Numbered from the stretch's first letter, positions 1 through 8,910 are shown. The stretch: 64,000 nucleotides of DNA from Agromyces salentinus (GCF_009749395.1 NZ_WBIR01000007.1:124001-188000), one strand, 5' to 3'. Program-made: numbers and translations. Notes: generated by a model not told the origin, from the sequence alone.

Positions 1-332
1 CGCTCGGTCAGCTCGGTCTCGTCGAGGCGGCCGAGGACCGCGTTGCCCGGATAGGGCGCGCCGCGGTCGTAGAAGAGGCGGGTGACGTCGCCGCCCTCCT
101 CGTCGATGGCGACCACGGCGAGCGGGTTCGCGCCGCGGAGGCTCGAGTTCAGCGCGAGCAGTTGCTCGGCGTCGACGATGTTCGGCCCGAAGACGCAGAT
201 GCCTCCGAGGCCGTCGCGGAGCCGGGCCAGCAGCCACTCGGGCGCCGCCGTACCGGCGAACCCCGGGAGCAGGGTCGTGTGGATGTCCCGACGCAGCCCG
301 GATGCCGCGTCGGTGTGGTGCGGCTCGTTCAT
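1..332 (-). CDS. Glycoside hydrolase family 3 protein, N-terminal part (cut by window edge)
   Basis: The first ~110 residues of a GH3 enzyme of the beta-N-acetylhexosaminidase (NagZ-like) type. The strand-start motif IDEEGGDVTRL followed by a PGN segment matches the family's D-(Q/E)-E-G-G-x-V-x-R-L signature; the catalytic Asp/His lie beyond the window. The ATG overlaps the preceding permease stop by 4 bp (ATGA), so it is translated as the last visible gene of the sugar-uptake operon. The enzyme would cleave the imported or surface-released oligosaccharide; no signal peptide is visible, which suggests a cytoplasmic location. Substrate (N-acetylglucosaminide or beta-glucoside) cannot be decided from this fragment. 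Confidence 0.82.
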   Translation of the reverse strand, partial: MNEPHHTDAASGLRRDIHTTLLPGFAGTAAPEWLLARLRDGLGGICVFGPNIVDAEQLLALNSSLRGANPLAVVAIDEEGGDVTRLFYDRGAPYPGNAVLGRLDETELTE

Positions 333-1258
333 CCCTTGACGGCTCCGCTCACGAGCCCGCCGGTCATGCGGCCCTGCACGAAGAGGAAGAAGATCACGAC
401 GGGGAGCGCGATGAGCGTGGAACCGGCCATGACGGCGCCCCAGTTCGTCGCCTCGGTCGCCGACTGGAAGGAGTTCAGCCACGGCGGCAGCGTGAGGTTG
501 TAGCCCTTCATGAGCAGGAGGGCCATCGTGAACTCGTTCCAGCTCTGGATGAAGGCGAAGATACCGGTGGACACCAGGCCCGGTGCGAGCAGCGGGAACG
601 TGACCTTCCAGAATGCCTGCGCCTTGGTGCAGCCGTCGATCTGCGCCGCCTCTTCGAGGTCGGCCGGGACACCGGCGACGAAGCCGCGGAGCGTCCAGAT
701 GGTGAAGGGCACGACGGATGCGAGGTGCACGATGAACAGCCCGACCAGGGTGTTCATGAGACGCCAGTCGTCGACCATGTTGTAGATCGTGAACATCATC
801 GCCTCGCCGGGCACCATCTGCACGACGAGCACGCTCACGATGAAGACGTAGCGGCCCCGGAAGGCGAAGCGGGCGATCGCGATCGACGCGAGGAAGGCGA
901 AGAGGGCGCAGACGACCACGACGGCGAGCGCCACCGTGAGGCTGGATGCCAGCGCGTGCGGGAAGTCGGTCTGGCCGGGTGCGGCTTCACGCGTCCACGC
1001 GGTCACGTAGTTCTTCATCGTGAACTCGAACGGGAAGAAGCTCGGCGTGCGGCTGATGATCTGGTTCGACGGGGTGAACGACATGTTCACCATCCAGTAG
1101 ACCGGGAAGACCGAGCACAGGAACACGAGGATCGCGACGGTGTTGACGACGACCTTGGGCGCACGACGGCGGTGCGTGCGGCGCGCCTTCTGCGGGCCGG
1201 GCGTCATGCGTCCGGGGGTCTCGGCGAGCTGGACGGCGGGAGAGATCTGCGTGGTCAC
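329..1258 (-). CDS. Carbohydrate ABC transporter permease, MalG/UgpE-like
   Basis: A 309-residue inner-membrane permease with an N-terminal cytoplasmic tail of about 40 residues and about six membrane spans. The segment beginning EEAAQIDGCT...F is the EAA loop that docks on the ATPase subunit. The GTG start overlaps the stop of the partner permease by 4 bp (GTGA), which fixes the start. No ATP-binding subunit is encoded here; as in many actinobacterial CUT1 importers a shared MsiK-type ATPase elsewhere is presumably used (inference from family). Confidence 0.93.
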   Translation of the reverse strand: MTTQISPAVQLAETPGRMTPGPQKARRTHRRRAPKVVVNTVAILVFLCSVFPVYWMVNMSFTPSNQIISRTPSFFPFEFTMKNYVTAWTREAAPGQTDFPHALASSLTVALAVVVVCALFAFLASIAIARFAFRGRYVFIVSVLVVQMVPGEAMMFTIYNMVDDWRLMNTLVGLFIVHLASVVPFTIWTLRGFVAGVPADLEEAAQIDGCTKAQAFWKVTFPLLAPGLVSTGIFAFIQSWNEFTMALLLMKGYNLTLPPWLNSFQSATEATNWGAVMAGSTLIALPVVIFFLFVQGRMTGGLVSGAVKG

Positions 1259-2238
1259 GCTTCCTCCTCCTTCAGGCTGGAACGGACGTTGTAGTAGGAG
1301 ATGCCCATGAGGAGGATGACCATGAACACGCCGATGGCGGCGGTCACACCGAACTCGCCGAGCCCCTGGCGGAACAGGTAGGTGCCGAGCACGTTCGTCT
1401 CGGAGGCGAGTCCGCCCTGCTGCTGCAGGGCGTAGACCTGCGTGAAGATGCGGAGGTTCCAGATGGTCTCGAGCACGATCACCGCCGTCACGACATTGCG
1501 GAGGTAGGGCATGACGATGAGCCGGAAGCGCTGCCAGGCGTTGGCGCCGTCGAGCTGCGAGGCCTCGAGGACCTCGTCGGGCACCTGGCCGAGACCCGCG
1601 TAGAGCGTGAACGCGGCGAACGGGATGCCCTGCCACACCACGATGATGATCAGGACCATGAAGAAGGAGAGCGGATCGGCGAGCCAGCCGTGCCCGCGGA
1701 AGTCCTGGGTGCCGGTGATGGTGTTCAGCAGCCAGTTGACGACGCCGTAATCGGTGTCGAAGATCCAGCCGAAGACCACGGTCGCCGACAGGGGCGGCAT
1801 CGCCCAGGCGAGCAGCAGGCCGACGGAGACGAGGAGCCTCCAGCCCTTGGTGAGCCGCAGCATCAGCAGGGCGAGCAGCATGCCGCCGCCGACGATGAGC
1901 ACGGTCAGGATGACCATGAGGGTCAGGCTTCGCACGAGCACGGCCGGGAAGTCGGACTTCGTGAAGACCTCGACGTAGTTGTCGAAGCCGACGAAGTTCG
2001 CCGGGGTGCCGAGCATCTTGTTCTTGATCTCGAGATCGGTGAACGAGGTGACGAACATGAGGATGGTCGGGTAGACGACCATGACGACGAGCAGGATGAT
2101 GCTGGGGGCGAGCAGCATCCACGGCGCGAACGGGAACTTCCGCTTCTTCGGACCGCGTGCTGCGGGGGCGTCGGGTTTCGGAGGGCGGGGACCGGGCGTG
2201 CGCGGCGCTGCGTCGTGTTCCGTGAGGGTTGCGCTCAT
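1255..2238 (-). CDS. Carbohydrate ABC transporter permease, MalF/UgpA-like
   Basis: A 327-residue sugar permease with a Pro/Arg-rich cytoplasmic N-terminus (residues 1-38), then LAPSIILLVVMVVYPT as the first span and about five further spans; EASQLDGANAWQRF is the EAA loop. The ATG at 2238 is preceded by GAGGAG at a proper distance, which supports this start over longer in-frame options. It pairs with the MalG-like protein to form the translocation pore of a CUT1-type importer. A strong hairpin separates it from the binding-protein gene upstream. Confidence 0.93.
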   Translation of the reverse strand: MSATLTEHDAAPRTPGPRPPKPDAPAARGPKKRKFPFAPWMLLAPSIILLVVMVVYPTILMFVTSFTDLEIKNKMLGTPANFVGFDNYVEVFTKSDFPAVLVRSLTLMVILTVLIVGGGMLLALLMLRLTKGWRLLVSVGLLLAWAMPPLSATVVFGWIFDTDYGVVNWLLNTITGTQDFRGHGWLADPLSFFMVLIIIVVWQGIPFAAFTLYAGLGQVPDEVLEASQLDGANAWQRFRLIVMPYLRNVVTAVIVLETIWNLRIFTQVYALQQQGGLASETNVLGTYLFRQGLGEFGVTAAIGVFMVILLMGISYYNVRSSLKEEEA

Positions 2239-2319
2239 CGGCTGCTCCTCGGGTGGTTCGCGGCGGACCGCGGTGGGACTGATGGTACGCCGGTCGTGGG
2301 GCGATCCCGGCAGGGGAAC

Positions 2320-2351
2320 GGGGGGCGGAGCTGTGTGGGACTCCGCCCCCC
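2320..2351 (-). terminator. Intra-operon hairpin between binding protein and permease genes
   Basis: An 11-bp perfect inverted repeat (GGGGGGCGGAG / CTCCGCCCCCC) with a 10-nt loop lies 18 bp after the binding-protein stop and about 80 bp before the permease start. There is no U-tract. By analogy to other binding-protein-dependent sugar operons it probably acts as a partial terminator or mRNA stabiliser that keeps binding-protein expression above permease expression. Confidence 0.7.
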
Positions 2352-2369
2352 GCGATGGTTCAACAGCGA

Positions 2370-3617
2370 CTAGCTGTTGAGGATGTCCTCGATCTGCTTG
2401 TCGAGGTCCGCGGCGATCGACGCGACGTCGCCGCCCTGGGCGATCTTGACGAGCGCCTCCTGGATGATCTGGGCAGCCTCGACCTCGGCCCACTTCGGGG
2501 TGGTCGGGGTGACCTTCGAGTTCTCAAGCGCGACGGCCTGGGCCTTGGCGATCTCGGTGTCGGGAAGGTTGGCCGCCGAGGCGGTGAGGCCCGGGGTCAG
2601 GCCGCCGGCAGCCAGGAGGTCCTGGTAGCCCGCGCCGGCCATGATGTCGAGCGCGGCACGAGCCTGCTCGGGGTTGGCGCTCTTGGTCGCCACGGCGACG
2701 TTCGAGCCACCCGCGAAGATCGGCGCGGTCTCGCCGGCCTCGAGGCCCGGGAGGGCGAAGGCGTGCAGGTCGGAGCCGTAGGTGTCGGCGCAGCCGGGCG
2801 CCTCGGCGTCTGCCGGAGCGGTGATCGACCACTGGACCCACGCGGGAGCCGAGAGGAAGACGTCTTCACCGGCGCAGAAGGGGACCTGCGGGTCGGTCTC
2901 GTCGCCGTCCTTGGCCGCGTTGGACGCGTTCAGGTAGACGTCCTGCAGCTGGGTGAGGCCTTCGATGCCGCCCTCGCTGGAGAAGCCGGCCTTCCATGCG
3001 TCGCCGTCCTGCTCGGCGATGAAGCCGCCGTGCGCCCAGACGTAGGGAAGCGCGTTGTACCAGTCGCGGCCGGGAGCCCAGATGCCCGAGACGGTGTCGG
3101 TCTTGCGAGCCTTGCCGGTCTCGACGTACTCGTCGAGGGTCGTCGGGACAGCCGTGTCGCCGAGGATCTGCTGGCTGTAGAAGACGATGCGGCCACCGGC
3201 GTAGTACGGAGCGGCGTAGAGGTCGCCGTCGTAGGTCGCCGACTCGACGAGTCCGGGCAGGTAGTCGTCAGAGGCGAAGTCCTCGAGCGGCAGGAACAGG
3301 CCCTGGTCCGCGAAGCTCGCGGTCTGGGTGTTGCCGACCTCGACCACGTCGGGCGAGTCGTTGGACTGGAGCGCCGCGGCGTAGGTGTCGCTGACGTCGG
3401 CCCAGGTCTTCTCCTCGACCGTGAGGGTCCAGCCGTCGTTCTCGGACTCGAACGTGTCCTTGAGGTAGGCGCGCGCGTCCTCGGGGGTGTCGGAGCCGAC
3501 GACCCAGACCGTGATGTCGCCGCCGTCGGACGACGCCGACTCAGTGCCACCGGTGCTGCAACCGGCGAGGGTCAGGGCCGCAGCGGCGCCGAGCGCCACG
3601 ATGCCGAGTTTCCTCAT
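2370..3617 (-). CDS. Extracellular sugar-binding lipoprotein of ABC importer
   Basis: A 415-residue family 1 solute-binding protein. The signal sequence ends in LTLAGC with the lipidated cysteine at residue 20, followed by a Ser/Gly/Thr-rich linker and a two-lobe binding fold (WVVGSDTPEDARAYL start, typical of CUT1 binding proteins). It would be tethered to the outer face of the membrane and feed the two permeases encoded downstream. It lies 69 bp after the ROK regulator without an obvious promoter, so it is probably cotranscribed with it. The ligand is unknown; the GH3 gene in the same operon suggests a short oligosaccharide such as a chito- or beta-gluco-oligomer (inference). Confidence 0.92.
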   Translation of the reverse strand: MRKLGIVALGAAAALTLAGCSTGGTESASSDGGDITVWVVGSDTPEDARAYLKDTFESENDGWTLTVEEKTWADVSDTYAAALQSNDSPDVVEVGNTQTASFADQGLFLPLEDFASDDYLPGLVESATYDGDLYAAPYYAGGRIVFYSQQILGDTAVPTTLDEYVETGKARKTDTVSGIWAPGRDWYNALPYVWAHGGFIAEQDGDAWKAGFSSEGGIEGLTQLQDVYLNASNAAKDGDETDPQVPFCAGEDVFLSAPAWVQWSITAPADAEAPGCADTYGSDLHAFALPGLEAGETAPIFAGGSNVAVATKSANPEQARAALDIMAGAGYQDLLAAGGLTPGLTASAANLPDTEIAKAQAVALENSKVTPTTPKWAEVEAAQIIQEALVKIAQGGDVASIAADLDKQIEDILNS

Positions 3618-3686
3618 GTGCGTTTCCTTTCGTGGGGTGTGGGTCGTAGCGGGGGTTCGCTGGACCCTTGGTGCGTGGGGCCTCGG

Positions 3687-4922
3687 TCAGGAGACCCCGA
3701 GTTGTCCGGAGAGGACCATGACGGCCGCGCCGCGAAGGACGATGTCCTGCGCCTGCTCGGTCATCCGGAGCCTCAGATCACGGTTGTGTTCCGCCATCGT
3801 CCGCGTCCGGAGCGTGTCGACGGCCGCCAGGGCGAGCGGTCCGTCAAGCAGTTCGGCGGGGCCGCTCAGCGCGACCTCCGACAGGTTGAGCGCGCCGACG
3901 ACCGGCGCGAGTACGATGCCGAGGCGACGGCCGGCCTCCGTGAGGATCGCCTCGCGGTCGGATGCCGCGTGCTCGGTCTCCGCGATCGCGTCGAGCTGTG
4001 CGGTGAGCCGAGGCACGGCCAGCCACGTCTCGAGGCACCCGGACTTGCCGCAGGCGCAGCGCGGTCCGCCGTCGGTGCCGACGATGACGTGGCCGATCTC
4101 GCCCGCGGCGAACCCGCCGCCGATGACCGGGCGGCCGCCGATGATGAGTCCGGCGCCGACACCGTGGCCGACCTTCACGAGCAGGAGGTCGTCGCTCGTG
4201 GACGCGCCGTGCTCGGCGAGCACCGCGACGTTCGCGTCGTTGCCGACGTGCACGGGCAGGTCGAACGCCGCGTGCAGGCGGCCCTGGAGGTCGAGTCCCC
4301 GCCAGTCGAGGTTCGGGGCGGAACGGATGACCCCGTTGGGGTCGACGACGCCCGGGGAGCCGACGCCGATGCCGAGCACGGGTGCGGTGGCCGCCGCGAC
4401 GAGTCGTGCGACGAGCGCATCGACGAGGGCGACCGCGGCCTCCCCCGTCGCACCGTCGCGGGAGACCTCGGCTCGCGAGACGATCACGCCGTCGAGGTCG
4501 ACGATCGCGCCGAGGAAGCGCTCGTGGTCGGAGAGGTCGACCCCGATGATCTGGAACGCCGCGCGATCGACGTCGATGAGGATGGCGGGCTTGCCCGGCC
4601 GGGCATCCTCGCGCTGTCCGAGCTCGATGACGAGGCGCTCGGCGATGAGCTCCGCGACGAGGTCGGAGATGGTCACGCGGGTGAGGCCGGTCTCGCGGGC
4701 GACATCCGCTCGGCTCTGCGGTCCGGCGGTGTAGAGCGTCTGCAGGACGAGGGCGCGGTTGTGGCTGCGCGCGTGCTCCGGCAACACCTTGCCGGTGGGG
4801 CGGAGGGCCCTGGACCTGGTGAAGATCGGGGCGTCGACGAACGGGGTCGTGAGCACGTCGGCTCCGGCACCCTGGGGGGCCGGGCTCTCGAGGGTCGAAC
4901 CTCGCTGCGCCTCCGTTGACAT
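3687..4922 (-). CDS. ROK-family transcriptional repressor (NagC/XylR-like)
   Basis: 411 residues. An N-terminal winged helix-turn-helix (about residues 50-110: NRALVLQTLYTAGPQSRADVARETGLTRVTISDL) precedes a ROK sugar-kinase-like domain with the GHVIVGTDGG region and the zinc motif CACGKSGCLE. These are features of ROK repressors that release DNA on binding a sugar or sugar phosphate. It is the first gene of the sugar-uptake operon, so it is probably the local autoregulated repressor. The ATG lies at the edge of a near-perfect palindrome and has no good Shine-Dalgarno sequence; a -10-like element ends 7 nt upstream, consistent with a leaderless mRNA. Confidence 0.9.
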   Translation of the reverse strand: MSTEAQRGSTLESPAPQGAGADVLTTPFVDAPIFTRSRALRPTGKVLPEHARSHNRALVLQTLYTAGPQSRADVARETGLTRVTISDLVAELIAERLVIELGQREDARPGKPAILIDVDRAAFQIIGVDLSDHERFLGAIVDLDGVIVSRAEVSRDGATGEAAVALVDALVARLVAAATAPVLGIGVGSPGVVDPNGVIRSAPNLDWRGLDLQGRLHAAFDLPVHVGNDANVAVLAEHGASTSDDLLLVKVGHGVGAGLIIGGRPVIGGGFAAGEIGHVIVGTDGGPRCACGKSGCLETWLAVPRLTAQLDAIAETEHAASDREAILTEAGRRLGIVLAPVVGALNLSEVALSGPAELLDGPLALAAVDTLRTRTMAEHNRDLRLRMTEQAQDIVLRGAAVMVLSGQLGVS

Positions 4923-4923
4923 G

Positions 4924-4948
4924 TTTGTTAGTAAACCTTACGAACAAA
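4924..4948. promoter_or_regulatory. Palindromic operator upstream of ROK regulator
   Basis: A 25-bp near-perfect palindrome: TTTGTT-x-GTAA at one end and TTAC-x-AACAAA at the other, with two central substitutions. It is A+T-rich in a 70% G+C region and abuts the ROK start codon, covering the putative -10 element. It is the best candidate for the ROK binding site; bound repressor would occlude RNA polymerase. Confidence 0.8.
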
Positions 4949-4958
4949 TGAATTGCAA
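4930..4958 (-). promoter_or_regulatory. Putative leaderless promoter of the sugar operon
   Basis: On the minus strand TTGCAA (4953-4958) is followed after 17 bp by TTTACT (4930-4935), then 7 nt to the ATG of the ROK gene. This spacing fits a sigma-A promoter whose transcript starts at the A of the start codon. The element matches to the hexamers are only 4/6 each. Confidence 0.5.
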
Positions 4959-5007
4959 GAGTCGTCCGACGCGAATCCGCCTCGTTACCGAACCGTGACT
5001 CGGTCGG

Positions 5008-6891
5008 TCAGGCGGCCGTGGGCTCCGTCGCCTTCGCGCCCGACCCGCCGAGGCTCGGCGCCGTGTCGCGCCGGCTCCCGAGAGCTCGAAGCGCTGCGAG
5101 GATCGTGACGAGATCCACGATCTCCTGGAGCAGCGCGCCCACGACGGCCGGGATCACGCCGAATGCCGCGACGATCATCAGCGCCACGCTCACGACGATG
5201 CCGATCCAGATGCTCTGCAGGGCGATGCGCACGGTGTCCCGACCGACCTCGACCGCCTTGGCGACGCGCGAGATCTCGTCGACGAGGATGACCGCCGACG
5301 CCGACTCGCTCGCCGCCGTCGCGCCCTTCGCCCCCATCGCGATGCCGACGTCGGCCGCCGCGAGCACCGGCGCGTCGTTGACCCCGTCCCCGACCATGAT
5401 GACGGGCCGCTCCGCGATCGCCGCGACCTCGTGCACCTTGTCGGCCGGGAGGCACTCGGCACGCACCCGCGTGATGCCGAGCTCCGCGGCGACGTGCTCC
5501 GCGGTGGCCGCGGCGTCGCCGGTGAGCATCATCGTCCGATGCACGCCGAGGGCGTCGAGCCGCGCGAGCATCGCCCTGGCGTCCGGGCGCACCCGGTCCC
5601 TCGCGAGGAGTGCGCCAGCGTACCGCCCGTCGATCGCGACGTAGATCGCCAGCTCGCCGGGGGCGATCGCGGTCCTCGCGGCATCCGGAGCGTGCTCGAG
5701 CACGAACGCGAACTTGCCGACCACGACCTCGCGTCCGCCGATCACGGCCTCCACGCCGTTCGTGGCCGCCTCCCGCGCCCGCTCGGCCTCCTGGAGGGTG
5801 AGCCCGCGCTCCCGGGCGGCGCCGATCATCGACGCCGCGAGCACATGCGATGAGTACTGCTCCGCCGACGCGGCGGCAGCGAGCACCTCCTCGTCGCCGA
5901 AGCCGCCCGCCGACCTGATCGCGACGAGTTCGGGCTCGCCGCGCGTGAGGGTGCCCGTCTTGTCGAACACCGCGGTCTTCGCGGCGGCGAGGAGTTCGAG
6001 CACTCCCCCGCCCTTGACGATCACGCCGTTGCGGGCGGCCCGGCTCATGCCGCCGAGGTACGCCACCGGGGCCGCGATGAGCAGGGGACACGGCGTGGCG
6101 AGCACGAGCACCTCCGCGAACCGCGCCGGGTCGCCGGACGCCCACCACGCGACCCCGGCGAGGGCGAGCGAGAAGACCGTGAAGGGCACCGCGTACCGGT
6201 CGGCGAGGCGCACGACCGGGGCCTTGGACTCGGCGGCGTCGGCCACGAGGGCGACGATCTGCTGGTACTGGCTCTCCCCCGCCGTCGCCGACGCCACGAC
6301 CTCGATCGCGGCGAGGCCGTTCACCGAGCCGCTCAGCACGGCGTCCCCCGCACGCCGCTCGACCGGCACGCTCTCGCCGGTGATCGACGACTCGTCGAGC
6401 GTCGCCTCCTCGGAGCGGAGCGTGGCATCCACCGGGAGGATCTCGCTCGGCCGGATGAGCAGCAGGTCGCCCACGCGCACCTCGTCGGCGCGGATCTCGA
6501 CGATCCGGTCGCCCTCGAGGCGGTGCGCGAGCTGCGGCGCCCGCCTGAGGAGCGCATCGAGTTCGCGCTTGGCCCGCCGGTTCGCGAAGTCCTCGAGGGC
6601 CTCGCCGCCGGTGAGCATGAGCACCACGAGAAGTGCGGCGACGTACTCGCCGACGGCGACGGTGGCGGCGATCGCGGTGATCGCGAGCACGTCGAGCCCC
6701 CAGTGCCCCCGCAGCATGTCGCGCACCATCCCGACCGCCTGCCAGGCCGCGACCACGAGCGCGTAACCGCCGAAGAGCCACGCCACGGCGGACCCCGCAC
6801 CCGCGAGCGCGAGCGCGATGCCGAGGCAACCGATCGCGATGGTCAGCGTGACGGCCCAGTACCGCCGGGCGTACCTCAGGACACGGGCCAT
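5008..6891 (-). CDS. Heavy-metal P-type ATPase (P1B-like) with TPC membrane motif
   Basis: 627 residues, shorter than usual because no N-terminal metal-binding (HMA) domain precedes the first membrane helices. Visible motifs: TGES (171-174, actuator), TPCPLL in the sixth-helix position (Cys 268), the phosphorylation site DKTGTLT (Asp 310), and GDGVNDAP (Asp 502). The transmembrane metal motif is TPC rather than the CPC of Cu/Zn exporters, and the P1B signature His-Pro in the nucleotide domain reads HV (YSSHVLAAS). It is a membrane cation pump; the metal cannot be assigned. It stands alone, with its stop 85 bp before the ROK start. Confidence 0.88.
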   Translation of the reverse strand: MARVLRYARRYWAVTLTIAIGCLGIALALAGAGSAVAWLFGGYALVVAAWQAVGMVRDMLRGHWGLDVLAITAIAATVAVGEYVAALLVVLMLTGGEALEDFANRRAKRELDALLRRAPQLAHRLEGDRIVEIRADEVRVGDLLLIRPSEILPVDATLRSEEATLDESSITGESVPVERRAGDAVLSGSVNGLAAIEVVASATAGESQYQQIVALVADAAESKAPVVRLADRYAVPFTVFSLALAGVAWWASGDPARFAEVLVLATPCPLLIAAPVAYLGGMSRAARNGVIVKGGGVLELLAAAKTAVFDKTGTLTRGEPELVAIRSAGGFGDEEVLAAAASAEQYSSHVLAASMIGAARERGLTLQEAERAREAATNGVEAVIGGREVVVGKFAFVLEHAPDAARTAIAPGELAIYVAIDGRYAGALLARDRVRPDARAMLARLDALGVHRTMMLTGDAAATAEHVAAELGITRVRAECLPADKVHEVAAIAERPVIMVGDGVNDAPVLAAADVGIAMGAKGATAASESASAVILVDEISRVAKAVEVGRDTVRIALQSIWIGIVVSVALMIVAAFGVIPAVVGALLQEIVDLVTILAALRALGSRRDTAPSLGGSGAKATEPTAA

Positions 6892-6962
6892 GCCCCCATC
6901 CTGCCCCGCCCGCCGTCCTCCGCCCCGAAGACCCGCGGCCGGAGGCCCGCGGCCGGGAACGA

Positions 6963-6996
6963 CGAAGGGGCGGATGCCGCAGCATCCGCCCCTTCG
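6963..6996 (-). terminator. Terminator after icd
   Basis: Perfect 15-bp stem (CGAAGGGGCGGATGC / GCATCCGCCCCTTCG) with a 4-nt loop, 14 bp after the icd stop. No U-tract, as is common in this G+C range. The stem contains the dispersed GGATGCCGC motif. Confidence 0.85.
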
Positions 6997-7010
6997 CCTC
7001 GAACCGTGGA

Positions 7011-8228
7011 CTACGCCGCGATGCGCGCCTTCAGGTTGTCGGCCAGCGTCTGGAGGAACTCCTCGGTCGTCTGGTAGGCCTGCTCGGGACCGACGAGGGC
7101 CGCGAGGTCCTTCGTCATGGCGCCCGACTCGACCGTCTTGATGACGACGTCCTCGAGGGTCAGCGAGAAGTCGATGAGCTCCTGGTTGCCGTCGAGCTTG
7201 CCGCGGTGCGCGAGACCGCGCGTCCAGGCGTAGATCGAGGCGATCGGGTTCGTCGACGTGGGCTTGCCCTGCTGGTGCTGGCGGTAGTGGCGCGTGACGG
7301 TGCCGTGCGCCGCCTCGGCCTCGACGACCTTGCCGTCGGGCGTGGCCAGGACGGAGGTCATGAGGCCCAGCGAGCCGAAGCCCTGCGCGACGGTGTCGGA
7401 CTGCACGTCGCCGTCGTAGTTCTTGCAGGCCCAGACGTAGCCGCCCTCCCACTTGAGGGATGCCGCGACCATGTCGTCGATGAGGCGGTGCTCGTACGTG
7501 AGGCCGGCGGCGTCGAAGGCCTCCTTGAACTCGGTCTCGAAGACCTCCTGGAAGAGGTCCTTGAAGCGACCGTCGTACGCCTTGAGGATGGTGTTCTTCG
7601 TCGAGAGGTACACCGGGTAGTTGCGCGAGAGGCCGTAGTTCAGCGAGGCGCGCGCGAAGTCGCGGATCGAGTCGTCGAGGTTGTACATGCCCATCGCGAC
7701 GCCCGAGCCGGGCGACTGGAAGACCTCGAACTGCTGCGGCTCCGAGCCGTCCTTCGGGGTGAAGGTCATCGTGAGCGTGCCCTCGCCCTCGAAGCGGAAG
7801 TCGGTGGCGCGGTACTGGTCGCCGAACGCGTGGCGGCCGACGATGATCGGCTTGTTCCAGCCGGGCACGAGACGCGGGATATTCGAGATGATGATGGGCT
7901 CGCGGAAGATCACGCCGCCGAGGATGTTGCGGATCGTGCCGTTCGGCGAGCGCCACATCTTCTTCAGGCCGAACTCCTCGACGCGCGCCTCGTCGGGCGT
8001 GATCGTCGCGCACTTGACGCCGACGCCGTGCTTCTGGATGGCGTGCGCCGCGTCGACGGTGATCTGGTCGTCGGTCTCGTCGCGCTTCTGGATGGAGAGG
8101 TCGTAGTACTCGAGGTTCACGTCGAGGTACGGGTGGATGAGCTGGTCCTTGATGGCCTGCCAGATGATGCGGGTCATCTCGTCGCCGTCGAGTTCGACGA
8201 CGGTGCCTTCAACCTTGATCTTGGACAC
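7011..8228 (-). CDS. icd: NADP-dependent isocitrate dehydrogenase (dimeric, eukaryote-like type)
   Basis: 405 residues. It converts isocitrate and NADP+ to 2-oxoglutarate, CO2 and NADPH in the TCA cycle. The N-terminus ([15 protein letters not shown]), [12 protein letters not shown] substrate segment, and [20 protein letters not shown] region are diagnostic of the homodimeric subfamily related to eukaryotic NADP-IDH. Its length is normal. The GTG start is supported by AAGGAG 10 nt upstream. It is monocistronic with its own terminator. About 94 bp upstream is a palindrome closely resembling one upstream of sucC, which suggests shared control of TCA-cycle genes. Confidence 0.97.
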   Translation of the reverse strand: MSKIKVEGTVVELDGDEMTRIIWQAIKDQLIHPYLDVNLEYYDLSIQKRDETDDQITVDAAHAIQKHGVGVKCATITPDEARVEEFGLKKMWRSPNGTIRNILGGVIFREPIIISNIPRLVPGWNKPIIVGRHAFGDQYRATDFRFEGEGTLTMTFTPKDGSEPQQFEVFQSPGSGVAMGMYNLDDSIRDFARASLNYGLSRNYPVYLSTKNTILKAYDGRFKDLFQEVFETEFKEAFDAAGLTYEHRLIDDMVAASLKWEGGYVWACKNYDGDVQSDTVAQGFGSLGLMTSVLATPDGKVVEAEAAHGTVTRHYRQHQQGKPTSTNPIASIYAWTRGLAHRGKLDGNQELIDFSLTLEDVVIKTVESGAMTKDLAALVGPEQAYQTTEEFLQTLADNLKARIAA

Positions 8229-8321
8229 GGTTCGTGGTCTCCTTGCGGTCGTTCGGGAAGTTCGAGGAAGTCTCGAGAGGGCGCGCGAACGCCACCCGAG
8301 AGTTTACCGCGTCGGTCGGAA

Positions 8322-8339
8322 TATCTTGACATCGAGACA
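8322..8339. promoter_or_regulatory. icd upstream palindrome, sucC-like operator
   Basis: TATCTTGA-CA-TCGAGACA: 8-bp arms separated by 2 bp with two arm mismatches. The core TCTYGA-NN-TCGAGA is the same as the perfect palindrome upstream of sucC at 27858-27875. It lies in the 193-bp divergent region between icd and the GNAT gene, upstream of a TAAACT -10-like element for icd, and could serve either gene. Confidence 0.6.
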
Positions 8340-8421
8340 TTCACGGGCCGTCGGAGGCCGAACCGAGTGTTCATGACACCGCGCTACCGGCTCCGGCATC
8401 CCACACGTTAGCCTTGGCAGC

Positions 8422-8874
8422 ATGGCTGAGCTGAGACTGGAAGAACTGAACGCGTCGAACATCGTGGCGGCGAACACGCTCTCACTCAAGCCCGGCCAGG
8501 AGCAGTTCATCGCTCCCGTCACCTACTCGGCCGAGGCGACCGTGGTCAACCCGGCGACCTCGTGGCAGCGCATCGTGACCCTAGATGACCGCGTCGTGGG
8601 CTTCATCCACGGCAACTTCGACCCCGAGAACCCGCACGAGGAGTTCCGTGCGTGCATCTGGCGCATCAATGTCGACGCCGACGTGCAGGGCCGCGGCGTC
8701 GGCCGCTTCCTCGCCAAGTCGCTCGCCGAGGAGGCCAAGCGCCGCGGGTTCGACCGCATCACGGTGCTGTGGGAGCCGGGCGAGGAGGGGCCGGAGGCCT
8801 TCTTCCACCGCATCGGCTTCACCGACGTGGGCGAGACCGCCTACGGCGACGTGATCGGCGCGCTCGAGCTCTAG
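8422..8874 (+). CDS. GNAT-family N-acetyltransferase
   Basis: 150 residues forming a single GNAT domain. The acetyl-CoA pyrophosphate-binding loop is DVQGRGVGRFLAKSLAEEA (motif A, Q/R-x-x-G-x-G/A), followed by the GFTDVGE C-terminal strand. It resembles the spermidine/diamine acetyltransferase branch by the FIHGNFD-type substrate-strand region, but the substrate is not predictable. It is divergent from icd and 36 bp upstream of an alkyltransferase-like gene, so the two may be cotranscribed. Confidence 0.85.
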   Translation: MAELRLEELNASNIVAANTLSLKPGQEQFIAPVTYSAEATVVNPATSWQRIVTLDDRVVGFIHGNFDPENPHEEFRACIWRINVDADVQGRGVGRFLAKSLAEEAKRRGFDRITVLWEPGEEGPEAFFHRIGFTDVGETAYGDVIGALEL

Positions 8875-8910
8875 CCGCCGAGCGAGGGCAGAGCGGACAG
8901 GGCAGAGCGG

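Noticed and set aside
2355..4919. A very long plus-strand open frame opposite the binding protein and ROK genes
   Set aside because: The translation is Arg/Gly/Glu/Asp-rich without domains, lacks a Shine-Dalgarno sequence and mirrors two clear genes; it is a G+C-driven shadow.
8271..8278. TCTCGAGA near icd considered as a second operator
   Set aside because: It lacks the 2-bp centre of the sucC/icd palindrome and could be chance in this composition.
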